40,617 nucleotides of DNA from an uncultured Sulfuricurvum sp. (lineage in GTDB: Bacteria; Campylobacterota; Campylobacteria; Campylobacterales; Sulfurimonadaceae): NCBI GenBank assembly GCA_903844635.1, contig CAIMUF010000037.1:1-40617 (forward strand), in the 5' to 3' direction. How positions within the stretch are numbered: position 1 is the first letter of the stretch; every line of letters begins with the position of its first letter. Shown here piece by piece: positions 26,495 through 34,866 of the stretch. The position numbers and the translations under genes were made by a program. Under the pieces are notes generated by a model. The model did no database searches. It had not been told where the DNA came from and saw only the letters and a program-made list of their open reading frames with translations.

Positions 26495-29284
26495 ATGTCA
26501 TTGGATAGAAGAGAATTTTTAAAAAGTGCAGCAGCAGCGTCTGCCGCAACAGCAATAGGAATGGCAGTACCTGCTTCAGTCGAAGCAGCGTCAGTTCAAG
26601 GTCAGGCAGGATGGCGTTGGGATAAAGCGGCATGCCGTTTTTGCGGAACGGGATGCGGTATCATGATGGCAACCAAAGACGATCGTATCGTCGCGGTCAA
26701 GGGTGATCCATTGGCTCCGGTTAATCGTGGTCTTAACTGTATCAAAGGATACTTTAACGCCAAAATCATGTACGGTGCGGATCGTCTTACTCAGCCGTTG
26801 TTGCGTATGAACGATAAAGGCCAGTTTGATAAGCAGGGTAAATTCAAACCTGTCAGCTGGAAACGTGCTTTTGATGAGATGGAAATTCACATCAAATCAG
26901 CTCTTAAAGAAAAAGGACCTACCGGCATCGCGATGTTCAGCTCAGGTCAGCAAACAGCGATGGAGGGTCACGCCGCACTCAAGCTAATGAAAGCGGGATT
27001 CCGTACCAACAACATCGATCCTAATGCACGTCTTTGTATGGCATCTGCTGTTACTGGATTCATGAACGTTTTTGGAGCGGATGAGCCGTCGGGTTGTTAT
27101 GAGGACATTGAACTTGCCGAAACGATTGTTGCGTTTGGTTCAAACATGGCGGAAATGCACCCTATCCTCTGGTCACGTGTCAGTGATCGTAAACTTAGTA
27201 ATCCTGATAAAGTACAAGTTGTTGTTCTATCGACCTACAAACACCGTACTATGGACTTAGCGGATGTCGAAATCATCTTCAAGCCTAATACCGATTTGGC
27301 GATTTGGAACTACATCGCTCGTGAGATTGTTTACAATCATCCTGAAGCGATGGACCAAGAGTTCTTAGATAAAAATATCGTATTTGCAACGGGTCCGGTA
27401 GACATCGGATACGGGCTTCGCGAAGATATTCATCACCCAAAATATGGGGCAAAAGAGCTCGATACTGCAGCCAAACAAAAATCTAAAGTTCTAACTGCCG
27501 ATGAGGGAGTCAGTCTTGGATATTTAGGCTACAAAGCGGGCGATACGCTGGAGATGAAAAATACTGAAACTGCTAATAAGCATTGGAAAATTTCTTTTGA
27601 AGAGTTCAAAAAAGGTCTTGCACCATATACCCTCGATTATGTAGCTCACGTTTCCAAAGGTGATGCAGATGAGAGCATGGAAAGTTACAAAGCAAAACTT
27701 CAGAAAATGGCAGATCTCTACATCGAGAAAAAACGCAAATGCTTGACGTTCTGGACAATGGGATTCAATCAGCATACACGTGGAACATGGGTTAATGAAC
27801 AAGCTTACATGGTGCACTTCCTACTGGGAAAACAAGCAAAACCGGGTAATGGTGCATTCTCACTCACAGGTCAGCCATCAGCGTGTGGAACAGCTCGTGA
27901 AGTAGGAACATTCAGTCACCGACTTCCTGCGGACATGGTCGTTATGAACCCTGCTCACCGTAAAATGGCAGAAGGGATCTGGGCACTTCCTGATGGAACG
28001 ATTAATCCAAAAGCAGGATCGCACTTTACTCAGATCCACCGTGATCTCGAAGATGGCAAGGTGAAATTTGCATGGGTCAGTGTTTGTAATCCGTATCAAG
28101 ATACCGGTAATGCAGATCACTGGATTAAAGCAGCGCGAAATATGGACAACTTCATCGTAACGTCCGATGGTTATCCGGGAATTTCAGCAAAAGTATCTGA
28201 TTTGATTTTACCAAGTGCGATGATGTATGAGAAATGGGGAGCGTACGGTAATGCAGAACGCCGAACACAACACTGGCGTCAGCAAGTCACTCCTATGGGT
28301 GATGCAATGTCCGATACATGGCAGTTTGTAGAGCTTTCTAAACGCTTTACGATCAAAGAAGTATGGGGAGCACAACCTATCCCAGGACTGGAGGGCGGAT
28401 TACCTGACGTTATGGGTAAAGCCAAAGCAATGGGATACGACGATAACTCAACGTTGTACGATGTCCTTTTTGGCAATGCACGGGCAAAAGCATTCGTATG
28501 GCCTGATCCAGTTGGCAAAGGGTATCAAAACTCTGAAGTTGAAGGCGATAAACGTAATGTGATCGGTAGTGATGGCAAACCGTTCAAAGGATATGGCTTC
28601 TTTATCCAAAAATATCTTTGGGAAGAGTATCGTAAATTTGGTGACGGGCATGGACATGACTACGCCGATTTTGACACCTATCACCGTGTACGCGGTTTAA
28701 AATGGCCGGTTGTCGATGGTAAAGAGACGTTCTGGCGTTACAACGCAAAATACGATCCGTATGCGAAAAAAGCAAACAACGGTGCATTTGCATTCTACGG
28801 TCATGCATTTAAAGAGATTCCAACCGGAAATCTAAAAGGTGTTACAAATAAAGAGTTGGTTCATTTGGAAAACAAAGCCAAAATCTTCTTCCGTCCATAC
28901 ATGGAACCAACGGAAGTGCCTGATGCAAACTATGATATTTGGCTCTGTACTGGTCGTGTACTCGAGCACTGGCACAGCGGAACCATGACAATGCGTGTTC
29001 CTGAGCTTTATCGCGCAGTTCCAGAGGCATTGTGTTATATGCACCCAGCCGATGCTGAAAAGCGTGGAGTGAAGCGTGGCGAGATGGTATGGGTAGAATC
29101 ACGCCGTGGTAAAGTAAAAGCACACGTCGAAACCCGTGGTCGTAACCGTCCTCCAAAAGGGTTGGTATTTGTCCCATGGTTTGATGAAAAAGTATTTATC
29201 AACAAAGTATGTTTAGATCATACGTGTCCGATTTCTAAACAAATCGACCACAAAAAATGTGCCGTCAAAATCTATAAAGCGTAA
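26495..29284 (+). CDS. napA: Periplasmic nitrate reductase catalytic subunit
   Basis: Molybdopterin enzyme reducing nitrate to nitrite in the periplasm. From the chosen start it has 929 residues: a twin-arginine signal ([19 protein letters not shown]), the [4Fe-4S] motif C-R-F-C-G-T-G-C with its fourth Cys in LNCIKG, the Mo-ligand cysteine in [10 protein letters not shown] and a C-terminal molybdopterin dinucleotide-binding region ([17 protein letters not shown]). Length fits the larger epsilonproteobacterial NapA type. ATG 26495 has AAGGGGG 5 bases upstream and starts directly at the Tat signal; ATG 26459 with AAGGAG 10 bases upstream would add 12 residues and remains possible. It leads the napAGHBFLD operon. 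Confidence 0.95.
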   Translation: MSLDRREFLKSAAAASAATAIGMAVPASVEAASVQGQAGWRWDKAACRFCGTGCGIMMATKDDRIVAVKGDPLAPVNRGLNCIKGYFNAKIMYGADRLTQPLLRMNDKGQFDKQGKFKPVSWKRAFDEMEIHIKSALKEKGPTGIAMFSSGQQTAMEGHAALKLMKAGFRTNNIDPNARLCMASAVTGFMNVFGADEPSGCYEDIELAETIVAFGSNMAEMHPILWSRVSDRKLSNPDKVQVVVLSTYKHRTMDLADVEIIFKPNTDLAIWNYIAREIVYNHPEAMDQEFLDKNIVFATGPVDIGYGLREDIHHPKYGAKELDTAAKQKSKVLTADEGVSLGYLGYKAGDTLEMKNTETANKHWKISFEEFKKGLAPYTLDYVAHVSKGDADESMESYKAKLQKMADLYIEKKRKCLTFWTMGFNQHTRGTWVNEQAYMVHFLLGKQAKPGNGAFSLTGQPSACGTAREVGTFSHRLPADMVVMNPAHRKMAEGIWALPDGTINPKAGSHFTQIHRDLEDGKVKFAWVSVCNPYQDTGNADHWIKAARNMDNFIVTSDGYPGISAKVSDLILPSAMMYEKWGAYGNAERRTQHWRQQVTPMGDAMSDTWQFVELSKRFTIKEVWGAQPIPGLEGGLPDVMGKAKAMGYDDNSTLYDVLFGNARAKAFVWPDPVGKGYQNSEVEGDKRNVIGSDGKPFKGYGFFIQKYLWEEYRKFGDGHGHDYADFDTYHRVRGLKWPVVDGKETFWRYNAKYDPYAKKANNGAFAFYGHAFKEIPTGNLKGVTNKELVHLENKAKIFFRPYMEPTEVPDANYDIWLCTGRVLEHWHSGTMTMRVPELYRAVPEALCYMHPADAEKRGVKRGEMVWVESRRGKVKAHVETRGRNRPPKGLVFVPWFDEKVFINKVCLDHTCPISKQIDHKKCAVKIYKA

Positions 29285-29289
29285 CGACC

Positions 29290-30087
29290 ATGAGCACTAA
29301 AACTCCTAATGATCGTCGCCGTTTTCTCCTCTCTATTGCGAGAGGGATTGGGTTGAGTGCGATGGGGGCTTTGGTCTGGAGTGCCTACGTAGGGGAAGTA
29401 AAAGCTGCTCCGCTGGTTTTACGCCCTCCGGGAGCGCTGGATGAAGCGGAGTTTATCAAAAACTGTATCAAATGCGGTTTGTGTGTGGAAGCGTGTCCGT
29501 ATGACACTCTGATATTAGCGCGTCCTGGGGACAATCTCCCCATCGGGACACCGTTTTTTACCCCACGATCTGTACCTTGTTATATGTGTACCGATATTCC
29601 TTGTGTACCTGTGTGCCCAAGCGGTGCATTGAACGAACCATCCGTAAGCAGCTATGTGAAAAACAAAGCCGTTTTGGACATCAATAAATCGCGTATGGGT
29701 TTAGCGGTGGTCGATGAGAGTTCGTGTATCGCCATGTGGGGAATCCAGTGTGATGCGTGCTACCGTGCGTGTCCGCTTTTAGGCGAAGCCATTACGATCG
29801 AAACATCCAAAAATGAACGTACTGGAAAGCATGCATTTTTAAAACCTGTTGTTCATGCGGATGTGTGTACAGGATGCGGGATGTGTGAGCATGCGTGTGT
29901 TACTGAAATCGCCGCTATCCATATTCTTCCCAGAGCATTAGCCATGGGGAAAGTGGGAGACCATTACATAAAAGGATGGGATAAAGCGGATGAAAAACGG
30001 TTAGAAGGAGCCTCGATAGAGGTCACTAAAACCAAAATGAGTGAAAAAAGTGCGCTTGATTCACTCAATGACGAAGGAGGATTATAA
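29290..30087 (+). CDS. napG: Ferredoxin-type quinol dehydrogenase component NapG
   Basis: A 265-residue periplasmic iron-sulfur protein that with NapH carries electrons from menaquinol to the NapAB complex. The N-terminus DRRRFLLSIARGIGLSAMG is a Tat signal. Four [4Fe-4S] motifs follow: CIKCGLCVEACP (about 58-69), CYMCTDIPCVPVCP, CIAMWGIQCDACYRACP and CTGCGMCEHACV. Since no napC is present, NapGH is the likely sole electron entry. The start lies 5 bases after napA; the stop overlaps napH by one base. Confidence 0.93.
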   Translation: MSTKTPNDRRRFLLSIARGIGLSAMGALVWSAYVGEVKAAPLVLRPPGALDEAEFIKNCIKCGLCVEACPYDTLILARPGDNLPIGTPFFTPRSVPCYMCTDIPCVPVCPSGALNEPSVSSYVKNKAVLDINKSRMGLAVVDESSCIAMWGIQCDACYRACPLLGEAITIETSKNERTGKHAFLKPVVHADVCTGCGMCEHACVTEIAAIHILPRALAMGKVGDHYIKGWDKADEKRLEGASIEVTKTKMSEKSALDSLNDEGGL

Positions 30088-30902
30088 TGAAAAATTATCG
30101 CTATTTAATCCTCCGTCGTTTGACGCAAATCACACTCATGGTTCTTTATATAGGAGCGAATGTGTGGGGATGGAAAATGCTCAGAGGTAATCTCAGCACT
30201 TCCTCTATATTGGGAACGATTCCTCTTAGCGATCCCTACGCAGTCATTCAAATTGCTGTTACGGGTGCAAGCTTAGGGATGGATATACTGCTTGGTGCTT
30301 TAATCGTGACACTTTTTTATGGTGTTATCGGTGGTCGTGCCTTTTGCAGCTGGGTGTGTCCTATCAATATTATTACCGATACGGCGGCATGGCTGCGTCG
30401 AGCTTTGAAATTTTCTGAAGTGCAGAAACGATTTTATATGAGCCGATCATTACGCTATTGGATTTTGGGTTTGAGCTTAATCCTTTCTGCTCTTATGGGA
30501 GTAGCAGCGTTTGAACTTATCAGCCCTATTTCAATGGCTCACCGTGGACTTATCTTCGGTATGGGGATGGGCGGCGGTGCGCTAGTCGTGATCTTTTTGT
30601 TTGATTTACTGGTACATGAGAATGGATGGTGCGGATATGTGTGTCCACTGGGTGCGACGTATTCGCTTATCGGGAAATTTTCCCTTATCCGTGTTTTTCA
30701 TGATGCTGAAAAATGTACCGATTGTCGCAGTTGCATCACGGTGTGCCCTGAAAAAGAGGTCCTTCATATGATCAATCGCAGCAGTGAAAGTGTACTTATG
30801 GGTGAGTGCACAAATTGTGGCAGATGCGTAGATGTCTGTCAAGAAGACGCGCTCGGATTTTCGATCCGAAGTTTCACAAAACAACCAAAGGATGAAGAAT
30901 GA
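30087..30902 (+). CDS. napH: Membrane ferredoxin-type quinol dehydrogenase NapH
   Basis: A 271-residue membrane protein with four transmembrane helices, the cytoplasmic motifs CSWVCP and CGYVCP (each C-x3-CP, family hallmarks), and two C-terminal [4Fe-4S] motifs CTDCRSCITVCP and CTNCGRCVDVCQ. It is thought to oxidise menaquinol and pass electrons to NapG. It overlaps both neighbours (napG by one base, napB by four), which indicates tightly coupled translation. Confidence 0.93.
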   Translation: MKNYRYLILRRLTQITLMVLYIGANVWGWKMLRGNLSTSSILGTIPLSDPYAVIQIAVTGASLGMDILLGALIVTLFYGVIGGRAFCSWVCPINIITDTAAWLRRALKFSEVQKRFYMSRSLRYWILGLSLILSALMGVAAFELISPISMAHRGLIFGMGMGGGALVVIFLFDLLVHENGWCGYVCPLGATYSLIGKFSLIRVFHDAEKCTDCRSCITVCPEKEVLHMINRSSESVLMGECTNCGRCVDVCQEDALGFSIRSFTKQPKDEE

Positions 30903-31507
30903 AAGCAAAAAAAATGATGAGCAGCTTCATTGCTGCTTCACTAATTATTAGCGGTCTTTACGCTGGAAATACCTCTATAGATGAAACACAGCTGGGGATG
31001 CGCAGTGCTGATTTATACACTGAAGACACAGCTAAACCAGATGGGACTAACTATCACACTGAAGCTCCCGGAACGTCAAAGAAAATTCCGCGTGCGTATA
31101 CCAATGCACCGCCGATGATTCCTCATGAAATTGACAGTCTAGGCGAGATTGATAAAAATAACAATGCGTGTCTGGGATGTCACATGCCTGAAGTCGCTCC
31201 AAGTGTTGGGGCAACATCGATTCCAAAATCACATTTCACCAACTTTAGACCAGCGGTTGAAGATGATGCGGATGATAACTTTAAATCCGAAAGTAATGAT
31301 GTTATTATCAAAAAAGATTTGCATGGACAGTTATGGCAAGGACGTTACAACTGTACCCAATGCCATGCCCCGCAAACTCAAGGGAAGCTGCGAGTAGAGA
31401 GCAGTTTCAAACCGGACTATACGGATAAAAAAGGACAAAAACACAAAAATCACTCGTACCTTATCGATGAGCTTGACATCGGTGTCAAAGTCGGAAACGG
31501 ACTATAG
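30899..31507 (+). CDS. napB: Diheme cytochrome c subunit of nitrate reductase
   Basis: A 202-residue periplasmic diheme cytochrome that feeds electrons to NapA. A signal peptide covers about residues 1-22. Heme sites are C91-L-G-C94-H95 and C152-T-Q-C155-H156, with extra histidines upstream (NYHTEAP, IPHEIDS, KSHFTNF) for bis-His ligation, as in known NapB proteins. ATGA overlap with napH. Confidence 0.94.
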   Translation: MKAKKMMSSFIAASLIISGLYAGNTSIDETQLGMRSADLYTEDTAKPDGTNYHTEAPGTSKKIPRAYTNAPPMIPHEIDSLGEIDKNNNACLGCHMPEVAPSVGATSIPKSHFTNFRPAVEDDADDNFKSESNDVIIKKDLHGQLWQGRYNCTQCHAPQTQGKLRVESSFKPDYTDKKGQKHKNHSYLIDELDIGVKVGNGL

Positions 31508-31509
31508 TC

Positions 31510-31986
31510 ATGCAAACGGCGAAAAGAGGAGGATTTTTTGGTGCTCTTTCGGCACTCTTTAATGACGTAAAATCTTCTACTCGCCCGCCATATGCGCTTT
31601 TGAATGAAACATTTGAAGCGTGTAAAACATGTGAAGCGATGTGTGTAACTGCGTGTGAAGAGAACATCATTCGTCTTGATGATCAGAAAATCCCTTTTTT
31701 GGATTTTAAAACGACAGGATGCAGTGATTGTCACAAATGTATGGAAGTGTGTACTCCGAATGTACTAAATGATCCAAATCGTTTCATACAAGGCCATGCG
31801 AAAATCACCATGATGAATTGCATGTCCCATCACGGGACGATTTGTTTCTCCTGCAAAGAGCCGTGCTTAGAGAACGCAATTGTCTTCAAAGGCATGTTGC
31901 ATCCCATTATTCTCCCTGAAAAATGTACAGGGTGTGGTTATTGTATCGGAGTGTGCCCCAGTGGTGCGATTGAGATGGTAGCATGA
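31510..31986 (+). CDS. napF: NapF-like cytoplasmic ferredoxin
   Basis: A 158-residue cytoplasmic iron-sulfur protein with no signal peptide. Cysteine-rich motifs are CKTCEAMCVTACE, CSDCHKCMEVCTP, CFSCKEPC and CTGCGYCIGVCP, giving three to four [4Fe-4S] sites. NapF proteins are thought to help mature NapA before export by interacting with the apoprotein. Its end overlaps napL by four bases. Confidence 0.88.
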   Translation: MQTAKRGGFFGALSALFNDVKSSTRPPYALLNETFEACKTCEAMCVTACEENIIRLDDQKIPFLDFKTTGCSDCHKCMEVCTPNVLNDPNRFIQGHAKITMMNCMSHHGTICFSCKEPCLENAIVFKGMLHPIILPEKCTGCGYCIGVCPSGAIEMVA

Positions 31987-32921
31987 AACTTTTATTTATC
32001 TTTTTACTTTTCATTGTTGCTGGTATTGCATCCGTTATTGCCCCCTCGTTAACACTAAAAACCGATGGGTTAATCAGCGATATGGTGGTTCGTGAAGGAA
32101 AAATTTATGCCTCAACAGATTCAGGAATTGTAAACATTTTTGATAGTGTATCAAAACGTAAACAAAGTTCCATAACTGCGCCAAACGTTTCCATTTTAGG
32201 CAAAGTTTTTACCCCAAAAATCTATTCTGTCGATCATTTAGCAGGCTCTACGGTTATGGTGAGCGAGAGTGGTGAATCTTTTCGAAATGTTTATCTATGG
32301 CGCGACAATAAGATGCTAAAAGTTATTGATAATTCGAGAGGATTATTGATTAAAAAAGTTCGTTTTCTTGATGTAAGTCATTTACTCTTCGGACTCTCTG
32401 GTGATACAATCGTTCTGATGGATTTGAACAAGCGAACACTCGTCTACCAAATACAAGCCGGTGGAGGAGTGTTTGGAGATATGGCACTTAGCCCTAAAAA
32501 ATCACTCTTAGCCGTAGGCGATGAGAGCGGTGAAATTGTACAAATCGAGACACTCAGCGGTCGAAAAATAAAAACGCTCAGCGGACTCAACCTGGATGCA
32601 ATCAATGGGCTCTCCTATCAACAAAACACCATCCTCAGCGGTGGGCACGATCGTCGTGTAGGGGTTTATCGTCCAAAGGGAAGTTATTTTATCGAAACCG
32701 ATTTTTTCGTCTATGCAGTAGGACTTAGCCCTTCAGCATCCAAAGGGGTTTATACCGATGGGGATGAAAATGAGTTACAAGTTTTTGATATAGAAACGCA
32801 AGGAAAAATCGCACGATTAAAAGGGGGAGAAACCCTTTACGATACGCTGATCTTTTTGGATGAGCATACCTTGATTGGTGCGGGTGAAGAGAATAAAATT
32901 TATTATTGGAGAATACCGTGA
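31983..32921 (+). CDS. napL: NapL, beta-propeller accessory protein
   Basis: A 312-residue protein with an N-terminal signal or anchor (MKLLFIFLLFIVAGIASVIA) and WD40-like repeat segments (MALSPKKSLLAVGDESGEIVQIE, TILSGGHDRRVGVY and others), predicted as a periplasmic seven-bladed propeller. NapL occurs almost only in Campylobacterota nap operons; its biochemical role is not well defined. The gene order supports the assignment more than any catalytic residue. Its stop overlaps the napD GTG start. Confidence 0.85.
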   Translation: MKLLFIFLLFIVAGIASVIAPSLTLKTDGLISDMVVREGKIYASTDSGIVNIFDSVSKRKQSSITAPNVSILGKVFTPKIYSVDHLAGSTVMVSESGESFRNVYLWRDNKMLKVIDNSRGLLIKKVRFLDVSHLLFGLSGDTIVLMDLNKRTLVYQIQAGGGVFGDMALSPKKSLLAVGDESGEIVQIETLSGRKIKTLSGLNLDAINGLSYQQNTILSGGHDRRVGVYRPKGSYFIETDFFVYAVGLSPSASKGVYTDGDENELQVFDIETQGKIARLKGGETLYDTLIFLDEHTLIGAGEENKIYYWRIP

Positions 32922-33268
32922 ATATTTCAAGCATTGTGGTGCAAACCAACCCAAATTTTACCGAAGAAGTAGTCGAGATTTTTAAATCTGCTGATTTTTG
33001 TGATTACCATTTTCACGATGAAAAAGGGCGCATTATCGTCACCATTGAAGGTGAAGGGGTCGAAGAAGAGATTCAAAAACTCACAAGAATTCAGTTTATG
33101 GATCATATTATTTCTGCAGATATGTCATTTGCGTACAGTGAAGATGAGCTCAATGCCGAGCGTGATAAGCTCGAAGCTGTAGGTGATGCTTTACCCGAGT
33201 GGCTGAACGATGAAAACGCTACAAAGCGCGACATCAAATACAACGGCGATCTCAAAGACCGATTTTAA
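32918..33268 (+). CDS. napD: NapD chaperone for NapA
   Basis: A 116-residue cytoplasmic protein starting with GTG at 32918, which overlaps the napL stop (GTGA) and has GGAG 6 bases upstream; the frame also runs back to a TTG at 32906 but that is less likely. The N-terminal 80 residues have the NapD ferredoxin-like fold pattern (MNISSIVVQTNPNFTEEVVE, then GRIIVTIEGE). NapD binds the Tat signal of NapA and holds it until the cofactor is inserted. The acidic C-terminal 35 residues are longer than in E. coli NapD. Confidence 0.9.
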   Translation: MNISSIVVQTNPNFTEEVVEIFKSADFCDYHFHDEKGRIIVTIEGEGVEEEIQKLTRIQFMDHIISADMSFAYSEDELNAERDKLEAVGDALPEWLNDENATKRDIKYNGDLKDRF

Positions 33269-33277
33269 AATAGCTTA

Positions 33278-33320
33278 TTGACCTAAGTCAATGACATGCA
33301 GAATCTGTTTGTCTTACAAT
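33278..33320 (+). promoter_or_regulatory. FNR-type class II promoter of the first porin gene
   Basis: TTGACCTAAGTCAA (33278-33291) is followed 23 bases later by TACAAT (33315-33320). It begins 9 bases after the napD stop, so the porin is expressed under the same conditions as nap but on its own transcript. Confidence 0.8.
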
Positions 33321-33366
33321 AAACCATTGATCGCTCAAAGATCAACGTGAATAAAAGGATAGAAAA

Positions 33367-34632
33367 ATGAAAAAAATTACCTTATCAATAGTTGCTATTG
33401 CTTCAATAGCGGGAGCGTTTTCAACTACGCTAAGTGCCGATGATGGCTTTTCACTTTTTAATAACTTAAAAGCTAATGGTGAAGTACGGGCTCGTTATGA
33501 GAACGTTAATGTTCAAGACTCACTAAAAAATGATGCCAATGCCATGACGGTTCGTGCTACTATTGGTATCGCAGCCGATGTCGCAGGCGTTGATGGGTTA
33601 TCCATGAAAGCTGAGGCAACGACCGTTCAAGCTATAGGTGGAGTGAAATACGATAATAATCCTTCTACTACAATTGGTAATGCTAATTACGAAACGGTTG
33701 TCGATCCAGTACAAACTCGCTTTACTGAAGGGTATTTACAATACAAAAAAGGGGCAACAACAGCCAAAGCAGGTCGTCAAATTATTAATCTTGATAATCA
33801 GCGTTTTATTGGTTCGGTCGATTGGCGTCAAATGCCACAGAGTTTTGATTCTGCAATAGTTGTCAACAATAGTATCGAAAACCTTACTCTTATCGGAGGA
33901 TACGTATGGGGAGTTAACACTGTTAAAGATGAACCTACAGCTAAAACTAACTCGGTAGTGTTACATGCTGCGTATAAAGTAAATCCGATGCTCACAGTAA
34001 CAGGCTACGATTATATGCTCTCATCATTTGCTGACACAGCAGGATTGGCACTTACTGGAGATGTTCCTTTAGCTGGAGCTAAAATCGGTTATCGTGCAGA
34101 GTATGCGTCGCAAGGAGATGCGTCATTGGATACTTCAGGCATTGTAACTACTCCAACTACCGGTAAAGCCGATGCGAACTATTATAATCTCGATGCCCTT
34201 GCAAATATTAGTGGATTGCTTGTAGGTGCAGGATATGAAGTATTAAGCGGACATACAGTTGGTGACGGAAAAACAGCATTTTTTGCTCCATTAGGAACAT
34301 TACATGCCTTCAACGGCTGGGCTGATAAATTTCTCGGCGGAACTCCAACAGGTGGGCTATGTGATGCCAGTGCAACTCTCGGTTATACAACTCCTAGTTT
34401 AGGTAAAGCAATGGTCGTCTATCATGATTTCAAAACGGATGTCGCGATGAGTGGAAAAAGCGATTTGGGTTCAGAGTGGGACGCTTTGTATACTAATGCT
34501 ATCCCTGGTGTAAAAGGGCTGAGTGGACTTGCAAAAGCTGCTTATTTTAAAGCTGGTGATGTCAATAGTGATGGTTTTAATTTAACTAAAGATGTCAATA
34601 AAATTTGGCTACAACTCGATTATAAATTCTAG
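33367..34632 (+). CDS. Outer membrane porin, anaerobically controlled
   Basis: A 421-residue outer membrane beta-barrel: signal peptide about 1-24 (ending TLSADDGF), then alternating strands such as GEVRARYENVNV, TEGYLQYKKGATTAKAGRQIINLDNQRFIGSVDWRQMPQSFDS and a C-terminal aromatic IWLQLDYKF. The AGRQ..LDN.RF phrase is common in porins of sulfur- and nitrogen-respiring Epsilonproteobacteria. Placement after nap with its own FNR-type promoter suggests a role in nitrate or nitrite entry, which is inference. TAAAAGGATAG serves as ribosome binding site. Confidence 0.83.
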   Translation: MKKITLSIVAIASIAGAFSTTLSADDGFSLFNNLKANGEVRARYENVNVQDSLKNDANAMTVRATIGIAADVAGVDGLSMKAEATTVQAIGGVKYDNNPSTTIGNANYETVVDPVQTRFTEGYLQYKKGATTAKAGRQIINLDNQRFIGSVDWRQMPQSFDSAIVVNNSIENLTLIGGYVWGVNTVKDEPTAKTNSVVLHAAYKVNPMLTVTGYDYMLSSFADTAGLALTGDVPLAGAKIGYRAEYASQGDASLDTSGIVTTPTTGKADANYYNLDALANISGLLVGAGYEVLSGHTVGDGKTAFFAPLGTLHAFNGWADKFLGGTPTGGLCDASATLGYTTPSLGKAMVVYHDFKTDVAMSGKSDLGSEWDALYTNAIPGVKGLSGLAKAAYFKAGDVNSDGFNLTKDVNKIWLQLDYKF

Positions 34633-34648
34633 AACACTTTTTCTCTTC

Positions 34649-34670
34649 AGGGCTTTTGGCCCTTCTTTAT
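34649..34670 (+). terminator. Hairpin terminator after the first porin
   Basis: AGGGC (34649-34653) and GCCCT (34659-34663) form a stem with loop TTTTG, followed by TCTTTATTCTT. It lies 17 bases after the porin stop. Confidence 0.75.
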
Positions 34671-34690
34671 TCTTCTTAACTAAAACTTCC

Positions 34691-34715
34691 GCGCTAAAAC
34701 TCGTCACTTTAGCGC
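34691..34715. repeat. Inverted repeat between porin and nrdD
   Basis: GCGCTAAA (34691-34698) and TTTAGCGC (34708-34715) are perfect 8-base arms with a 9-base loop. No T-run follows. It may be a second, bidirectional stop signal or a protein-binding site. Confidence 0.45.
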
Positions 34716-34768
34716 ATTTAAAACCTCTTTATATATCTCACTTTAAATCAACGTATTTCTTCGATATA

Positions 34769-34810
34769 TTGACTCAAGTCAAAGACATTTATACTCAAAT
34801 CCATTACAAT
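34769..34810 (+). promoter_or_regulatory. FNR-type class II promoter of nrdD
   Basis: TTGACTCAAGTCAA (34769-34782) is followed 22 bases later by TACAAT (34805-34810), predicting a start near 34817, just before the leader hairpin. Confidence 0.83.
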
Positions 34811-34823
34811 AACCTATCTAAAA

Positions 34824-34842
34824 ATACGGCTTTTAGCCGTAT
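34824..34842 (+). other. Hairpin in the nrdD leader RNA
   Basis: ATACGGC (34824-34830) and GCCGTAT (34836-34842) are perfect 7-base arms with loop TTTTA, at the 5' end of the predicted transcript and ending 24 bases before the ATG. There is no T-run after it, so it is more likely an RNA-stabilising or regulatory stem than a terminator. Confidence 0.5.
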
Positions 34843-34866
34843 ATAAATTCTAAAAAAGGAACAATA

